From positions 1 through 11,849 of the forward strand of contig SFLO01000012.1 of NCBI GenBank assembly GCA_004553405.1: 11,849 nucleotides of DNA, written 5' to 3'. Shown piece after piece: positions 1 to 6,908 of this stretch (within the stretch, counting starts at the first letter, position 1; each line of letters begins with the position of its first letter). The notes under the pieces were generated by a model, which was given only the letters and a program-made list of their open reading frames with translations, was not told the DNA's origin and did not search any database. This stretch comes from Coriobacteriaceae bacterium (lineage in GTDB: Bacteria > Actinomycetota > Coriobacteriia > Coriobacteriales > QAMH01). Position numbers and translations under genes: made by a program.

Positions 1-566
1 ATGCAGTCCTCGGGCATGAACTGGTGGCCCAGGTCGCACTCGTCCGCATAGGCTTTCTCGGACTTGCAGCCCTGGACAGGGCAGCGGCCGATCACCTGGC
101 GGCCGTTGAGGAAGGTCTGTGCCTCGGTGTCGTAGAACTGCGGGGTGGAGCGCTTCTCCAGCCAGCCGTTCTCGTACAGCGTGCGGATGAACCAGTCCGT
201 CACCTCGTCGTGCTTCTTGCCGGCTTCTCCCAGGGCAGAGCCCTCGTAGATGTCCAGGCTGATGCCAAAGGAGTCGAGCGTGGCCTTCTGCCTGTCATGG
301 TTGCCCTGCACGTAGTCGAGGATGCTGCCCTCGAACTCGCCGGCCTCGACCAGCTTGCGGTAGCCCTCCATGATGGGGGAGCCGTAGCAGTCTGTGCCGG
401 AAACGAAGAGCACGTTGTCGCGGCCGATGCGGTCCCTCAGGAAGCGCGCGTAGATGTCTGCCGGGATGAAGACGCCGCCAACGTGGCCGAAGTGCAGGCC
501 CTTGTTGCCATAGGGCATGCCCGCCGTGACGATGGCCTTCTTGGGAAACTCAGGTCTGGGGCTCAA
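1..566 (-). CDS. Methionyl-tRNA synthetase-like class I tRNA ligase (N-terminal part, 3' end outside window)
   Basis: About 188 residues are visible; the rest, including any KMSKS loop and anticodon-binding domain, lies beyond position 1. The N-terminus has a Rossmann nucleotide-binding start: residues 14-28 contain AGMPYGNKGLHFGH, in which HFGH is the HIGH-type ATP-binding signature. It is followed by a segment with SGTDCYGSPI, the methionyl-tRNA synthetase pattern. Near the end of the visible part, a CPVQGC...ECDLGH cluster resembles the zinc knuckle of MetRS, but with altered spacing and a His where a Cys is usual. The family charges tRNA with an amino acid using ATP, in the cytoplasm. The usual actinobacterial MetRS begins differently (HIGH followed by AYT), so this may be a second, divergent MetRS-type protein; specificity for Met is inferred. 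I chose the TTG at 566-564 because AGGAAAGGG lies 7 bases upstream. An in-frame ATG at 587-585 has no ribosome binding site and would sit almost at the predicted transcription start. Confidence 0.82.
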   Translation of the reverse strand, partial: MSPRPEFPKKAIVTAGMPYGNKGLHFGHVGGVFIPADIYARFLRDRIGRDNVLFVSGTDCYGSPIMEGYRKLVEAGEFEGSILDYVQGNHDRQKATLDSFGISLDIYEGSALGEAGKKHDEVTDWFIRTLYENGWLEKRSTPQFYDTEAQTFLNGRQVIGRCPVQGCKSEKAYADECDLGHQFMPEDC

Positions 567-605
567 CGATCTTCCCTTTCCTCTCATGGTAGATGTATCC
601 GCAGA

Positions 606-611
606 ATTATA
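606..611 (-). promoter_or_regulatory. Perfect -10 box (TATAAT) for the MetRS-like gene
   Basis: On the minus strand TATAAT lies 39 bases upstream of the TTG start, in an otherwise GC-rich stretch. No convincing -35 is visible at 16-18 bases (GCGTGA at 17). The spacer contains the inverted repeat AGCCC-GCG-GGGCT (617-629), which touches the recombinase stop codon. It may be a regulator site or a short hairpin ending the upstream transcript. The gene thus probably has its own promoter in the recombinase 3' end. Confidence 0.5.
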
Positions 612-628
612 CGCGCAGCCCCGCGGGC

Positions 629-1240
629 TCACGCGCACCTTTCCTCCGAGCACTGGTCTGCTGCCAACCAGCGGCGGAAGGTCGACACGCTCACCTCGAG
701 CTGGGCCGCCCCTCCCCTCTGGCTGATCTCTCCCTCGCGCACCATCTGGGCCACCTCGCTGTAACCTTCTGGGCGCGGGTGCGGCGGGCGGCCAAAGCGC
801 ACCCCGCGCGCCAAGGCGGCGTCGATGCCCTGGCGCTGGCGCTCGCGGATGTGCTCGCGCTCCAGCTGGGCCACGTAGCTCAGCAGCTGCAGCACCAAGT
901 CCGAGATGAAGACGCCGGTGATGCCCTGGATGGAACTGCCGCGGGTGTCGAGCAGGGGCATGTCGAGCACCACCACGTCTGCCCGCTTGACCTTGGTGAT
1001 GCGACGCCACTCCTCGAGCACCTCATCGTAGTTGCGGCCCAGGCGGTCGATGCTGGGAATCACCAGCAGATCACCTTCGCGCAGGCGCCTCATGAGCTTC
1101 TTGTAGCCCGGGCGGTTGAAGTCCTTGCCAGAGAGCTTGTCTGTGTAGAGGCACTCCACCCCGTAGTCCCTCAGCGCGTCGAGCTGGCGGTTGAGCTTTT
1201 GGTCCTGCGTGGAAACTCGTGCGTAGCCGTAGATAGTCAT
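629..1240 (-). CDS. Small serine recombinase (resolvase/invertase family)
   Basis: 203-residue protein of the resolvase/DNA invertase family, which cuts and rejoins DNA at paired sites through a serine-DNA link. The N-terminal catalytic domain has YARVS with the predicted nucleophile Ser10 and Arg8, then DKLSG (34-38) and IDRLGRN with Asp65, Arg66 and Arg69, all hallmarks of the active site. A long helix with QLEREHIRERQRQGI links to a C-terminal helix-turn-helix (about residues 163-200) that should bind the crossover site. The length (about 200) is complete for the small subfamily. The start is the ATG at 1240-1238, preceded by AGGAGG at a 7-base distance; an ATG 13 codons upstream would include this ribosome binding site in the coding sequence. 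No transposase, terminal repeats or obvious res site is present nearby, so whether it is a transposon remnant, a DNA invertase or a domesticated recombinase cannot be told. Confidence 0.92.
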   Translation of the reverse strand: MTIYGYARVSTQDQKLNRQLDALRDYGVECLYTDKLSGKDFNRPGYKKLMRRLREGDLLVIPSIDRLGRNYDEVLEEWRRITKVKRADVVVLDMPLLDTRGSSIQGITGVFISDLVLQLLSYVAQLEREHIRERQRQGIDAALARGVRFGRPPHPRPEGYSEVAQMVREGEISQRGGAAQLEVSVSTFRRWLAADQCSEERCA

Positions 1241-1394
1241 GTTCGCTCCTCCTGTGAGACGGCTGGCAATACAAGCCAACTATCCCCACGGAGGAATACC
1301 GAGAACCGCACAGCTTCGTGACAACCAACGAGCAGACGGAGCCGAGGGGCGCGGGTCAAGAGCGTGCCGAGCGCTTTGCAGAGCAGAGCCGCTC
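1241..1394. other. Intergenic spacer between GNAT gene and recombinase
   Basis: 154 bases without a gene. On the minus strand TTGACC (a -35-like box) occurs in the middle, but no good -10 follows. TGGC-N7-GCCA lies just upstream of the recombinase ribosome binding site and could be an operator. Short GAGCG/CGCTC complementarity follows the GNAT stop codon but lacks a T-tract, so I do not call a terminator. Confidence 0.3.
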
Positions 1395-1868
1395 TTACCT
1401 GCGCGCCATAGCCTCCAAGGTGTCTCCGGTGAGGCGGTAGACGGTCCACTCATCCATGGGTTGGGCACCCAGCGACTTGTAGAACTCGATGGAGGGGGTG
1501 TTCCAGTCGAGGCAGGCCCACTCGAGCCTGCCGCAGCCACGCTCCAGGGCGACCTGGGCCAGCTTGGCCAGCAGCGCCGTCCCAAAGCCCTTGCCGCGGT
1601 GCTCCGGCTTGACGTAGAGGTCCTCGAGGTAGATGCCTCCCCTGCCTAGCCAGGTGCTGAAGTTGTGGAAGAACAGCGCCATACCTGCGTCCTCGCCCTC
1701 TGTGCTCAAGATGAGGCACTCGCAGGTCTTGCGCTCGAAGAGCCACTCTGCCAGCAGCTCCGGTGTGGCTATCACCTCGTCAAGGGCGTGCTCGTAATCC
1801 GCAAGCCCCTTGATCAGCTCCAGGATGACGTGCTCGTCCCCCGGTGCCGCAAACCTGATGCTGTGCAT
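1395..1868 (-). CDS. GNAT family N-acetyltransferase (spermidine/diamine acetyltransferase-like)
   Basis: 157-residue single-domain GNAT enzyme that would transfer an acetyl group from acetyl-CoA to an amine. The acetyl-CoA pyrophosphate-binding loop RGKGFG is at residues 91-96, preceded by the strand GIYLEDLYVKPEH, and followed by RLEWACLDWNTPSIEFYKSLGA, the C-terminal block typical of the spermidine/spermine (diamine) acetyltransferase group. The conserved Tyr in EFYKSLGA is the usual general acid position. The length is complete for the family. The start ATG has GAGAGGAG about 6 bases upstream. The substrate (polyamine, thialysine or another amine) is not decided by sequence. The gene is transcribed from a clear promoter that has a LexA-like box inside it, so damage-responsive expression is possible. 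It lies upstream of the recombinase in the same direction, 154 bases away. Confidence 0.88.
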   Translation of the reverse strand: MHSIRFAAPGDEHVILELIKGLADYEHALDEVIATPELLAEWLFERKTCECLILSTEGEDAGMALFFHNFSTWLGRGGIYLEDLYVKPEHRGKGFGTALLAKLAQVALERGCGRLEWACLDWNTPSIEFYKSLGAQPMDEWTVYRLTGDTLEAMARR

Positions 1869-1920
1869 ACCGCGCTCCTCTCTTTACACAACCGCTCCAG
1901 ACACGAGCCTGAGGGTTTGC

Positions 1921-1949
1921 AGAATATAGAACATCTGTTCGTAATTCAA
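1921..1949 (-). promoter_or_regulatory. Sigma70-type promoter of the GNAT gene (TTGAAT-17-TATTCT)
   Basis: Reading the minus strand, TTGAAT (1949-1944) and TATTCT (1926-1921) are separated by exactly 17 bases, a near-consensus vegetative promoter. It lies about 50 bases upstream of the GNAT start. The spacer is occupied by a LexA-like palindrome, so a bound repressor would block the polymerase directly. Confidence 0.65.
1928..1941. promoter_or_regulatory. LexA/SOS box-like palindrome
   Basis: The minus strand reads CGAACAGATGTTCT. It matches the Gram-positive/actinobacterial LexA (DinR) pattern CGAACRNRYGTTYG at all but the last base; the core GAACA-GA-TGTTC is a perfect 5-base inverted repeat. 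It lies between the -35 and -10 of the GNAT promoter and about 170 bases upstream of recQ on the other strand. The LexA assignment is by motif match; no lexA gene is in the window. Confidence 0.6.
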
Positions 1950-2110
1950 GACCTGTTTTCCAGCTTTTTTGAGAGCATACTCCTCTCACCGCGCGGGATC
2001 TGTGCCCGCGGGTTTGCCCGCCCGCTGGCTGGCCCCAGGCGCTATGCTCGCTGCAGAGAGCACCGCTGCGGGCCCGCACGGGGCGGCCTGTATGACGAGA
2101 GGAGGTGCGC
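1950..2110. other. recQ upstream region
   Basis: 161 bases between the GNAT promoter and recQ. It holds a 6-base stem CGCGGG-N7-CCCGCG (about 1994-2012) and TATGCT (2043-2048), a possible recQ -10 with no matching -35. The segment just before recQ carries the strong AGGAGG (2100-2105). No small gene is visible. Confidence 0.35.
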
Positions 2111-3973
2111 ATGGGTTTGTTCGAGAAAGCCCAGCTGCTGCTGAGGGAGCGCTTTGGCTACGGGAGCTTCCGCCCTGGGCAGGAGCAAGCCGTGCGCGCC
2201 GTCCTCGAGGGGCGCGACGTCCTCGCCGTCATGCCCACCGGTGCCGGCAAGTCCATCTGCTACCAGATCCCCGCCGCCGCGCTCGAGGGCATGGCCATCG
2301 TGGTCTCTCCCCTCATCTCGCTGATGTCAGACCAGGTGCGCGCCTGCAGGGAGGCCGGCATCAGCGCCGTCTTCCTCAACTCCACGCTCGAGCTTGAGGA
2401 AAAGCGCCAGATCACCCGCGCCATGCTCGCCAACATGGTCGACGTCGTCTACATCACGCCAGAGCAGCTGGTGCAGGAGCGCTTTGCCGCCTACATGCGC
2501 AAGCTCAACATAGGGCTCGTGGCCGTCGACGAGGCCCACTGCATCAGCCAGTGGGGGCATGACTTCCGCCCCAGCTATCAGGGGATAGGACCCGTCATCG
2601 CGTCCCTGCCGCAGCGCCCGCCCGTCATGGCCCTCACCGCAACCGCAACCGCCCGCGTGAGCGCAGACATACGCACGCTGCTGGGGCTGCAGCGGCCCGT
2701 CGAGGTGCGCACGGGCTTCGACCGCCCCAACCTGGCCTTCTTCGTCCAGCGCATGCCAGACTCCCAGAAGATCCAGGCCATACTCTCCTACGTGCGCGCC
2801 CACCCGGATGACGCGGGCATCGTCTACTGCTCAACGCGCAAGAAGGTGGACGAGGTCTACCAAGAGCTCATGGGCGCAGGGGTCAAGGCGGGCCGCTACA
2901 AGGGGGACATGGCCGCCGGCACGCGCGAGGCCTACCAGCGCGACTTCATCAACGACGACACCCAGGTCATGGTGGCCACCAACGCCTTTGGCATGGGCAT
3001 AGACAAGAGCAACGTGCGCTATGTGATCCACCACAACATGCCCGCCAGCATCGAGGCCTACTACCAGGAAGCCGGCCGTGCGGGCAGGGACGGCGAGCCC
3101 GCCGAGTGCATCCTGCTGTGGAACGACAACGACATACGCATACAGCGCCTGCTCATCGACAACGCAGCGGCAGAGGCCGCCGAGCTCGAGGGCGCCGCCC
3201 AGGCTGGCGCGGGCAAGCAGCGCCTGCTCTCGAGCATGGTGAGCTACTGCCACACCGCCGGCTGCCTGCGGCGCTTCATTCTCGGCTACTTCGACGAGGT
3301 GGAGTCGCTGCCAGAGCGCTGCGGCAACTGCGGCAACTGCCTGGACGGAGCCCAGGGCACAGACGTCTCGAAGATCGCCGTCGCCGTCATGGCCTGCGTG
3401 CGCGAGCTGCGCTGGCCCGTGGGCAAGGGCACGCTGGCAGACATCGTCTGCGGCAGCCGCAGCGCCAAGATCAAGGACAAGGACTACGACCGCCTCGACA
3501 GCTATGACAGCGTGAGCGAGCCCGCCGCGCTCGTGCGCGACGTGATCGAGCTCATGGCCGCAGAAGGCTACCTCGCCATCAGCGACGGCGAGTACACCGT
3601 GGTCACCCAGGGGCCGCGCGCCTCCGAGCTCAGCAGCCTGGGCTTTACGCTGCAGATGAAGCACGTCTCCAAGGCCGCGGCGGCCAAGGGCGCGGCCAAG
3701 GCGTCCTCGAAGAGCTCCAACATCCCCCTGCAAGGCAGGGAGCTCGAGCTCTTCCAAGAGCTGCGCACCCTGCGCAAGGCCATCGCAGACGAAGACGGCG
3801 TGCCCCCGTACGTGGTCTTCAGCGACAAGACCCTGCGCGAGATGGCCTCCCTGCAGCCCACGGACGAAGACGCCTTCCTCGCCGTCAGCGGCGTAGGCAC
3901 CGTCAAGCTCGAGCACTACGGCCGGCAGTTCATGGGCGCCATCCGCAGCTTCCTCGAAGCCCCCGCCGAGTAA
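2111..3973 (+). CDS. recQ: ATP-dependent DNA helicase RecQ
   Basis: 620-residue complete RecQ, a 3'-to-5' superfamily 2 DNA helicase acting in recombinational repair and replication fork rescue. Visible in order: motif 0 FRPGQ (20-24), Walker A MPTGAGKS (41-48), DEAH (140-143) in the RecQ-typical DEAHCISQWGHDFRP context, helicase C-terminal motifs ending in YYQEAGRAGRDG, a zinc-binding region with four Cys (about 380-405, ending CGNCGNC), the winged-helix domain, and a C-terminal HRDC domain from about residue 540. This is the E. coli-type long architecture. The start is ATG 2111, with AGGAGG 5 bases upstream; a GTG two codons earlier overlaps that site and is unlikely. A linker rich in Ala, Lys and Ser (around KAAAAKGAAKASSKSS) precedes HRDC. 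A LexA-like box lies in the divergent promoter region; recQ is SOS-controlled in some bacteria, so coregulation is plausible but no clear plus-strand promoter is seen. helD follows after 108 bases. Confidence 0.97.
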   Translation: MGLFEKAQLLLRERFGYGSFRPGQEQAVRAVLEGRDVLAVMPTGAGKSICYQIPAAALEGMAIVVSPLISLMSDQVRACREAGISAVFLNSTLELEEKRQITRAMLANMVDVVYITPEQLVQERFAAYMRKLNIGLVAVDEAHCISQWGHDFRPSYQGIGPVIASLPQRPPVMALTATATARVSADIRTLLGLQRPVEVRTGFDRPNLAFFVQRMPDSQKIQAILSYVRAHPDDAGIVYCSTRKKVDEVYQELMGAGVKAGRYKGDMAAGTREAYQRDFINDDTQVMVATNAFGMGIDKSNVRYVIHHNMPASIEAYYQEAGRAGRDGEPAECILLWNDNDIRIQRLLIDNAAAEAAELEGAAQAGAGKQRLLSSMVSYCHTAGCLRRFILGYFDEVESLPERCGNCGNCLDGAQGTDVSKIAVAVMACVRELRWPVGKGTLADIVCGSRSAKIKDKDYDRLDSYDSVSEPAALVRDVIELMAAEGYLAISDGEYTVVTQGPRASELSSLGFTLQMKHVSKAAAAKGAAKASSKSSNIPLQGRELELFQELRTLRKAIADEDGVPPYVVFSDKTLREMASLQPTDEDAFLAVSGVGTVKLEHYGRQFMGAIRSFLEAPAE

Positions 3974-4081
3974 GCCCGCCCCCGCTGCCAGCGCTTGCAA
4001 CCCTCCACCTTGCCACCAGGGCTCGCCGAGGGGGCATCCTCTCTCTTCTCGCACAAACGCACGAAGAGGAAGGGGCAGCGC
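3974..4081 (+). other. recQ-helD spacer with possible Shine-Dalgarno hairpin
   Basis: 108 bases with no terminator, consistent with readthrough from recQ into helD. CTCTTC (4043-4048) can pair with GAAGAG (4063-4068), which abuts and partly covers the helD ribosome binding site AGGAAGGGG (4067-4075). The stem is only 6 bases with a 14-base loop, so this is weak. A rifamycin-associated element-like palindrome, seen before some helR genes, was not found. Confidence 0.3.
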
Positions 4082-6016
4082 ATGGACGAAGGCAGCACGA
4101 TCGAGAAGGTCCTGCAAGACAAGGAGGCGGCGACGGCGCAGCCCCGCCCGGCGGCGGCCGTCCCCTTCCCCGAGGAGCTCGAGCACCTCGAGCATGTCTT
4201 GCACAGGCTCGACCAGGCGCTGGCAGATGCCGATGACAGCGTGCAGCGCCTCGACCGCGAGTACGGCGAGTTCAAGCGCTACATGGCCGAGTACCGCAGC
4301 GAGGTCGACGCGCACGAGAAGCTGCAGGACGAGGCCCTGCTGAGCCAGACGGACCGCGCCGGCGCCTTCGCCGTCGAGCTGCGCGCCAGGGCGGCCAAGC
4401 TCAAGGACTCCCCGTACTTCGCGCGCATCGACTTCGCACCGCGCAGCGGGCGCGTCCACAGCTGCTACATCGGGCGCTTCGGCTTCAACTGCGGGCGCGA
4501 GCGCCTCGTCTTCGACTGGCGCGCACCCATCAGCGGCCTCTTCTACGAGTGCAGCGCCGGGCCCGCCGGCTACGACGCCCCCTCCGGGCGCATCGAGGGC
4601 ACGCTCAGCTGCAAGCGCCAGTTCAAGATCGCAGGCGGCGTCATGGAGTACGCCATCGAAAGCGACGACAGCGTGCAAGACGAGCTGCTGCAGCGCGAGC
4701 TCGCGCACAGCTCGACAGACAGGATGCGCTCCATCATCTCGAGCATACAGCGCGAGCAAAACGCGGTCATCCGCAACGACAGCGCCCCCACCCTGCTCAT
4801 CCAGGGCGCGGCAGGCTCCGGCAAGACCTCCATCGCGCTGCACCGCATCGCCTTCTTGCTGTACCGCTTCAAGGGCCAGCTCACAGCGCGCGACGTCGCC
4901 CTGCTGTCCCCCAACAAGGTCTTTGCCGACTACATCTCGAACGTGATCCCCGAGCTGGGAGAAGAGCCGGTGGTCCAGCTGGACATCGTCCAGATCGCCA
5001 CCCGCGCGCTTGGCGGCGCCATCGGCTTCGAGCCGCCCTGCAACCCGCTCGAAGAAGCCGACGAGGCCCGGCTCGAGCGCAGCCGCTTCAAGGCGAGCGC
5101 CGGCTTCCTCCGCCAGCTCGAAGCCTACCTGCAGCAGCTGCCCGTTCACCCGCGCAGCGCGAAAACGGCCCTCGACTGCTACGAGGCCTTCTTCCGCAGC
5201 ATCGGGAGGAAGGAGATGCTCCTCTCCCCCAGCCGCAGCGCGCTCGAGTGGGACGACGTCTTCCCCTTCATCCTCGTGCTGGGCGCGTGCGGGATGCTCC
5301 AGCGCGACCCCAGCGTGAGGCAGCTGGTGGTAGACGAGATGCAGGACTACACGCCCGTGCAGCACGCCGCGTTGAGCCTGATCTTCCCTGCCAGCCGCAA
5401 GACGCTGCTGGGCGACTTCGGGCAGGCGCTCAACCCCTGTCACAGCCACGGCCTCGAAGACATCACGGCACTGTACCCGGACGCCCAGGTCATCACCCTG
5501 AGCAAGAGCTACCGCTCCTCCTTCGAGATCATGTCCCTCGCACGGCGCATCTGCCCTTGGGTGCAGCTCGAGCTGGTGGAGCGGCATGGGGCCCAGCCGC
5601 GCATCGTGCGCTGCGCAGACGCCGAAGGCAGGCTGGCGCAGCTGGCCGCCCTGGCAAGCGCCTTCGAGGAGGGCAGCGGCTCGCTCGGCATCATCGCCAA
5701 GACCGAGGCCGAGGCGCGCCAGATCCACGCGGCGCTCCCCGCGCGCTGCCAGGCCCAGCTCATCGAAGCGGGCTCTACCAGCTACAGCGGCGGGGTGAGC
5801 GTCTGCTCTGTCAGCATGGCCAAGGGCTTGGAATTCGATGAGGTCATCGTCGCAAACGCTGGCGCGGATGCCTTCGGCAGCGAGCACGACAGGAAGCTGC
5901 TCTACGTTGCCTGCACCAGGGCCATGCACCGGCTCACCCTGCTCTATGCGGGCAGTCCCTCGCCCTTCCTGGCAGAAGACGCGGGCTCGTGGCTCAGCGC
6001 GCCCGTGCTGCCGTAA
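4082..6016 (+). CDS. helD: HelD-like UvrD/Rep-family helicase (RNA polymerase recycling factor)
   Basis: 644 residues, superfamily 1 ATPase of the HelD type. HelD proteins enter the RNA polymerase channels and use ATP to release stalled or inactive polymerase from DNA; in some actinobacteria the related HelR also displaces rifamycins. The N-terminus (about 25-90) is Glu/Arg/Leu-rich and predicted to form the antiparallel coiled coil that reaches into the secondary channel. Residues 130-215 contain DWRAPISGLFYE, a HelD/UvrD-like signature. Walker A GAAGSGKTS is at 242-250, Walker B DEMQD at 418-422, motif IV-V regions with KSYRSS and SMAKGLEFDEV, and motif VI YVACTRA near 608. The start is ATG 4082 with AGGAAGGGG 6 bases upstream; a longer reading from 3995 lacks such a site. 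It lies 108 bases after recQ in the same direction and may be cotranscribed. Its last 73 bases overlap the 3' end of the opposite MerR gene. HelD versus another UvrD-like helicase is judged by the overall layout. Confidence 0.88.
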   Translation: MDEGSTIEKVLQDKEAATAQPRPAAAVPFPEELEHLEHVLHRLDQALADADDSVQRLDREYGEFKRYMAEYRSEVDAHEKLQDEALLSQTDRAGAFAVELRARAAKLKDSPYFARIDFAPRSGRVHSCYIGRFGFNCGRERLVFDWRAPISGLFYECSAGPAGYDAPSGRIEGTLSCKRQFKIAGGVMEYAIESDDSVQDELLQRELAHSSTDRMRSIISSIQREQNAVIRNDSAPTLLIQGAAGSGKTSIALHRIAFLLYRFKGQLTARDVALLSPNKVFADYISNVIPELGEEPVVQLDIVQIATRALGGAIGFEPPCNPLEEADEARLERSRFKASAGFLRQLEAYLQQLPVHPRSAKTALDCYEAFFRSIGRKEMLLSPSRSALEWDDVFPFILVLGACGMLQRDPSVRQLVVDEMQDYTPVQHAALSLIFPASRKTLLGDFGQALNPCHSHGLEDITALYPDAQVITLSKSYRSSFEIMSLARRICPWVQLELVERHGAQPRIVRCADAEGRLAQLAALASAFEEGSGSLGIIAKTEAEARQIHAALPARCQAQLIEAGSTSYSGGVSVCSVSMAKGLEFDEVIVANAGADAFGSEHDRKLLYVACTRAMHRLTLLYAGSPSPFLAEDAGSWLSAPVLP

Positions 6017-6750
6017 TCCGCGCGCAGCCCCCGCAGCATGCCCACCACTGTGCAGGCATTGCGCTGGGCCTGTTCGAGCGAGCTGATGAGGCGGTCGCAG
6101 ACAGTCACGATGTCGTCGTCTTCGCGCGGGGTGTCAAGCGCGTCGCGCATGCTGGCGCCCGGGTCGCTGGAGAGCTGCTGCAGCATGCGGAGTATGGCCT
6201 CGAGCGAGTAGCCGGCGCAGCGCAGTGCGCGTATGACCTTGAGCGTGCGCAGCTCCTGGGGCGCATAGACCCGGCAACCGCCCTCCCCGCGCATGGACGA
6301 GACGAGCCCGTTGCGCTCCCAGTTGCGCAGGGTCTCCACGGTGAGACCCAGCTCCTGGGCAGCTTTGGCGCGGCGCAGCGGCGCCCGGGCAGCCTCGCTG
6401 GGGCGAGCGAGTATGCCTTGGGCGATGCGCACTGCTTCATCGGCATTGCGGCGCTCGGCCTCGATGCCGTCGAGGTAGCCCTGCGCCAAGACGAGCGCCT
6501 CGTCATAGCAGCCGGCGGCAGACAGCCGCACCGCGCAGACGATCTTCTTGCGCAGGCCGCGCTGCAGCAGCTCGATCTGCAGGGCCGTGCGGGCAAGCAG
6601 CATCTGCCGCAGGTGCAGCTCTGTGAACACACGGTAGCCGTTGAGCTGGCGCTGCGCCACCGGGATGAAGCCCAGCTTCTCGTAGAGCCGCACCGTGTTG
6701 GGATGCACGCCCGCGATGCGCGCCAGCTGCGCTGTCCTGTATGTGCCCAC
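5944..6750 (-). CDS. Tandem-HTH MerR family transcriptional regulator (TioE-like)
   Basis: 268 residues with two MerR-type DNA-binding domains in one chain. The first is at the N-terminus (YRTAQLARIAGVHPNTVRLYEKLGFI, NGYRVF; residues 4-60). The second starts near residue 125 (KAAQELGLTVETLRNWERNGL, GGCRVYAPQEL) and ends near 195. Between them is a helical linker (60-124), and after them a helical tail that continues to the stop. No C-terminal metal or drug-binding domain is visible. This doubled arrangement is that of the TioE-like group. MerR proteins normally bind as dimers between -35 and -10, so a doubled HTH could bind DNA as a single chain or bridge two sites. I start at GTG 6750-6748 because AGGAGG lies 8 bases upstream; an open frame continues further upstream but without MerR homology. 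The gene is cut off from the upstream dehydrogenase by a terminator. Its target is unknown; autoregulation is common in the family. Confidence 0.88.
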   Translation of the reverse strand: MGTYRTAQLARIAGVHPNTVRLYEKLGFIPVAQRQLNGYRVFTELHLRQMLLARTALQIELLQRGLRKKIVCAVRLSAAGCYDEALVLAQGYLDGIEAERRNADEAVRIAQGILARPSEAARAPLRRAKAAQELGLTVETLRNWERNGLVSSMRGEGGCRVYAPQELRTLKVIRALRCAGYSLEAILRMLQQLSSDPGASMRDALDTPREDDDIVTVCDRLISSLEQAQRNACTVVGMLRGLRADYGSTGALSHEPASSARKGEGLPA

Positions 6751-6847
6751 GCTCCTCACCTCCTCTGCAACCTCACAGTATCGCCCCTCTGCAGCCCCTG
6801 GTGCGCAAGTGGAGGGTTTGAGCTGCCCGCGCCAGGGCCAGCACATG

Positions 6848-6885
6848 AAAAAGCGCCGCTCCCGCATGTGCGCAGGAGCGGCGCT
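6848..6885 (-). terminator. Intrinsic terminator after the SDR gene
   Basis: On the minus strand an 11-base perfect stem (AGCGCCGCTCC, 6885-6875, with GGAGCGGCGCT, 6862-6852) encloses a 12-base loop that itself contains CGCA-CA-TGCG and is followed directly by TTTTT. It begins 24 bases beyond the SDR stop codon. It should end the symporter/SDR transcript and isolate the MerR gene downstream. Confidence 0.9.
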
Positions 6886-6908
6886 GGCTGTTGAGAGACT
6901 GATGCCGA

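Noticed and set aside
1241..1279. 13-residue longer start for the recombinase (ATG at 1279)
   Set aside because: It would place the AGGAGG ribosome binding site inside the coding sequence, and resolvase homology begins at the second Met.
593..1321. Plus-strand open frame opposite the recombinase
   Set aside because: It is antisense to a protein with an intact serine recombinase active site and has no family similarity or good ribosome binding site.
1378..1395. Hairpin after the GNAT stop codon as a terminator
   Set aside because: The stem is only about 5 bases and no T-tract follows.
3995..4081. 29-residue N-terminal extension of HelD
   Set aside because: No ribosome binding site, Pro/Ser-rich sequence without similarity, and a good site directly before ATG 4082.
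2831..5929. A very long open frame on the minus strand opposite recQ and helD
   Set aside because: It has no family features, and its Ala/Gly/Leu/Val/Glu/His-rich composition is what antisense GC-rich codons produce. The plus strand carries two clear, complete genes here.
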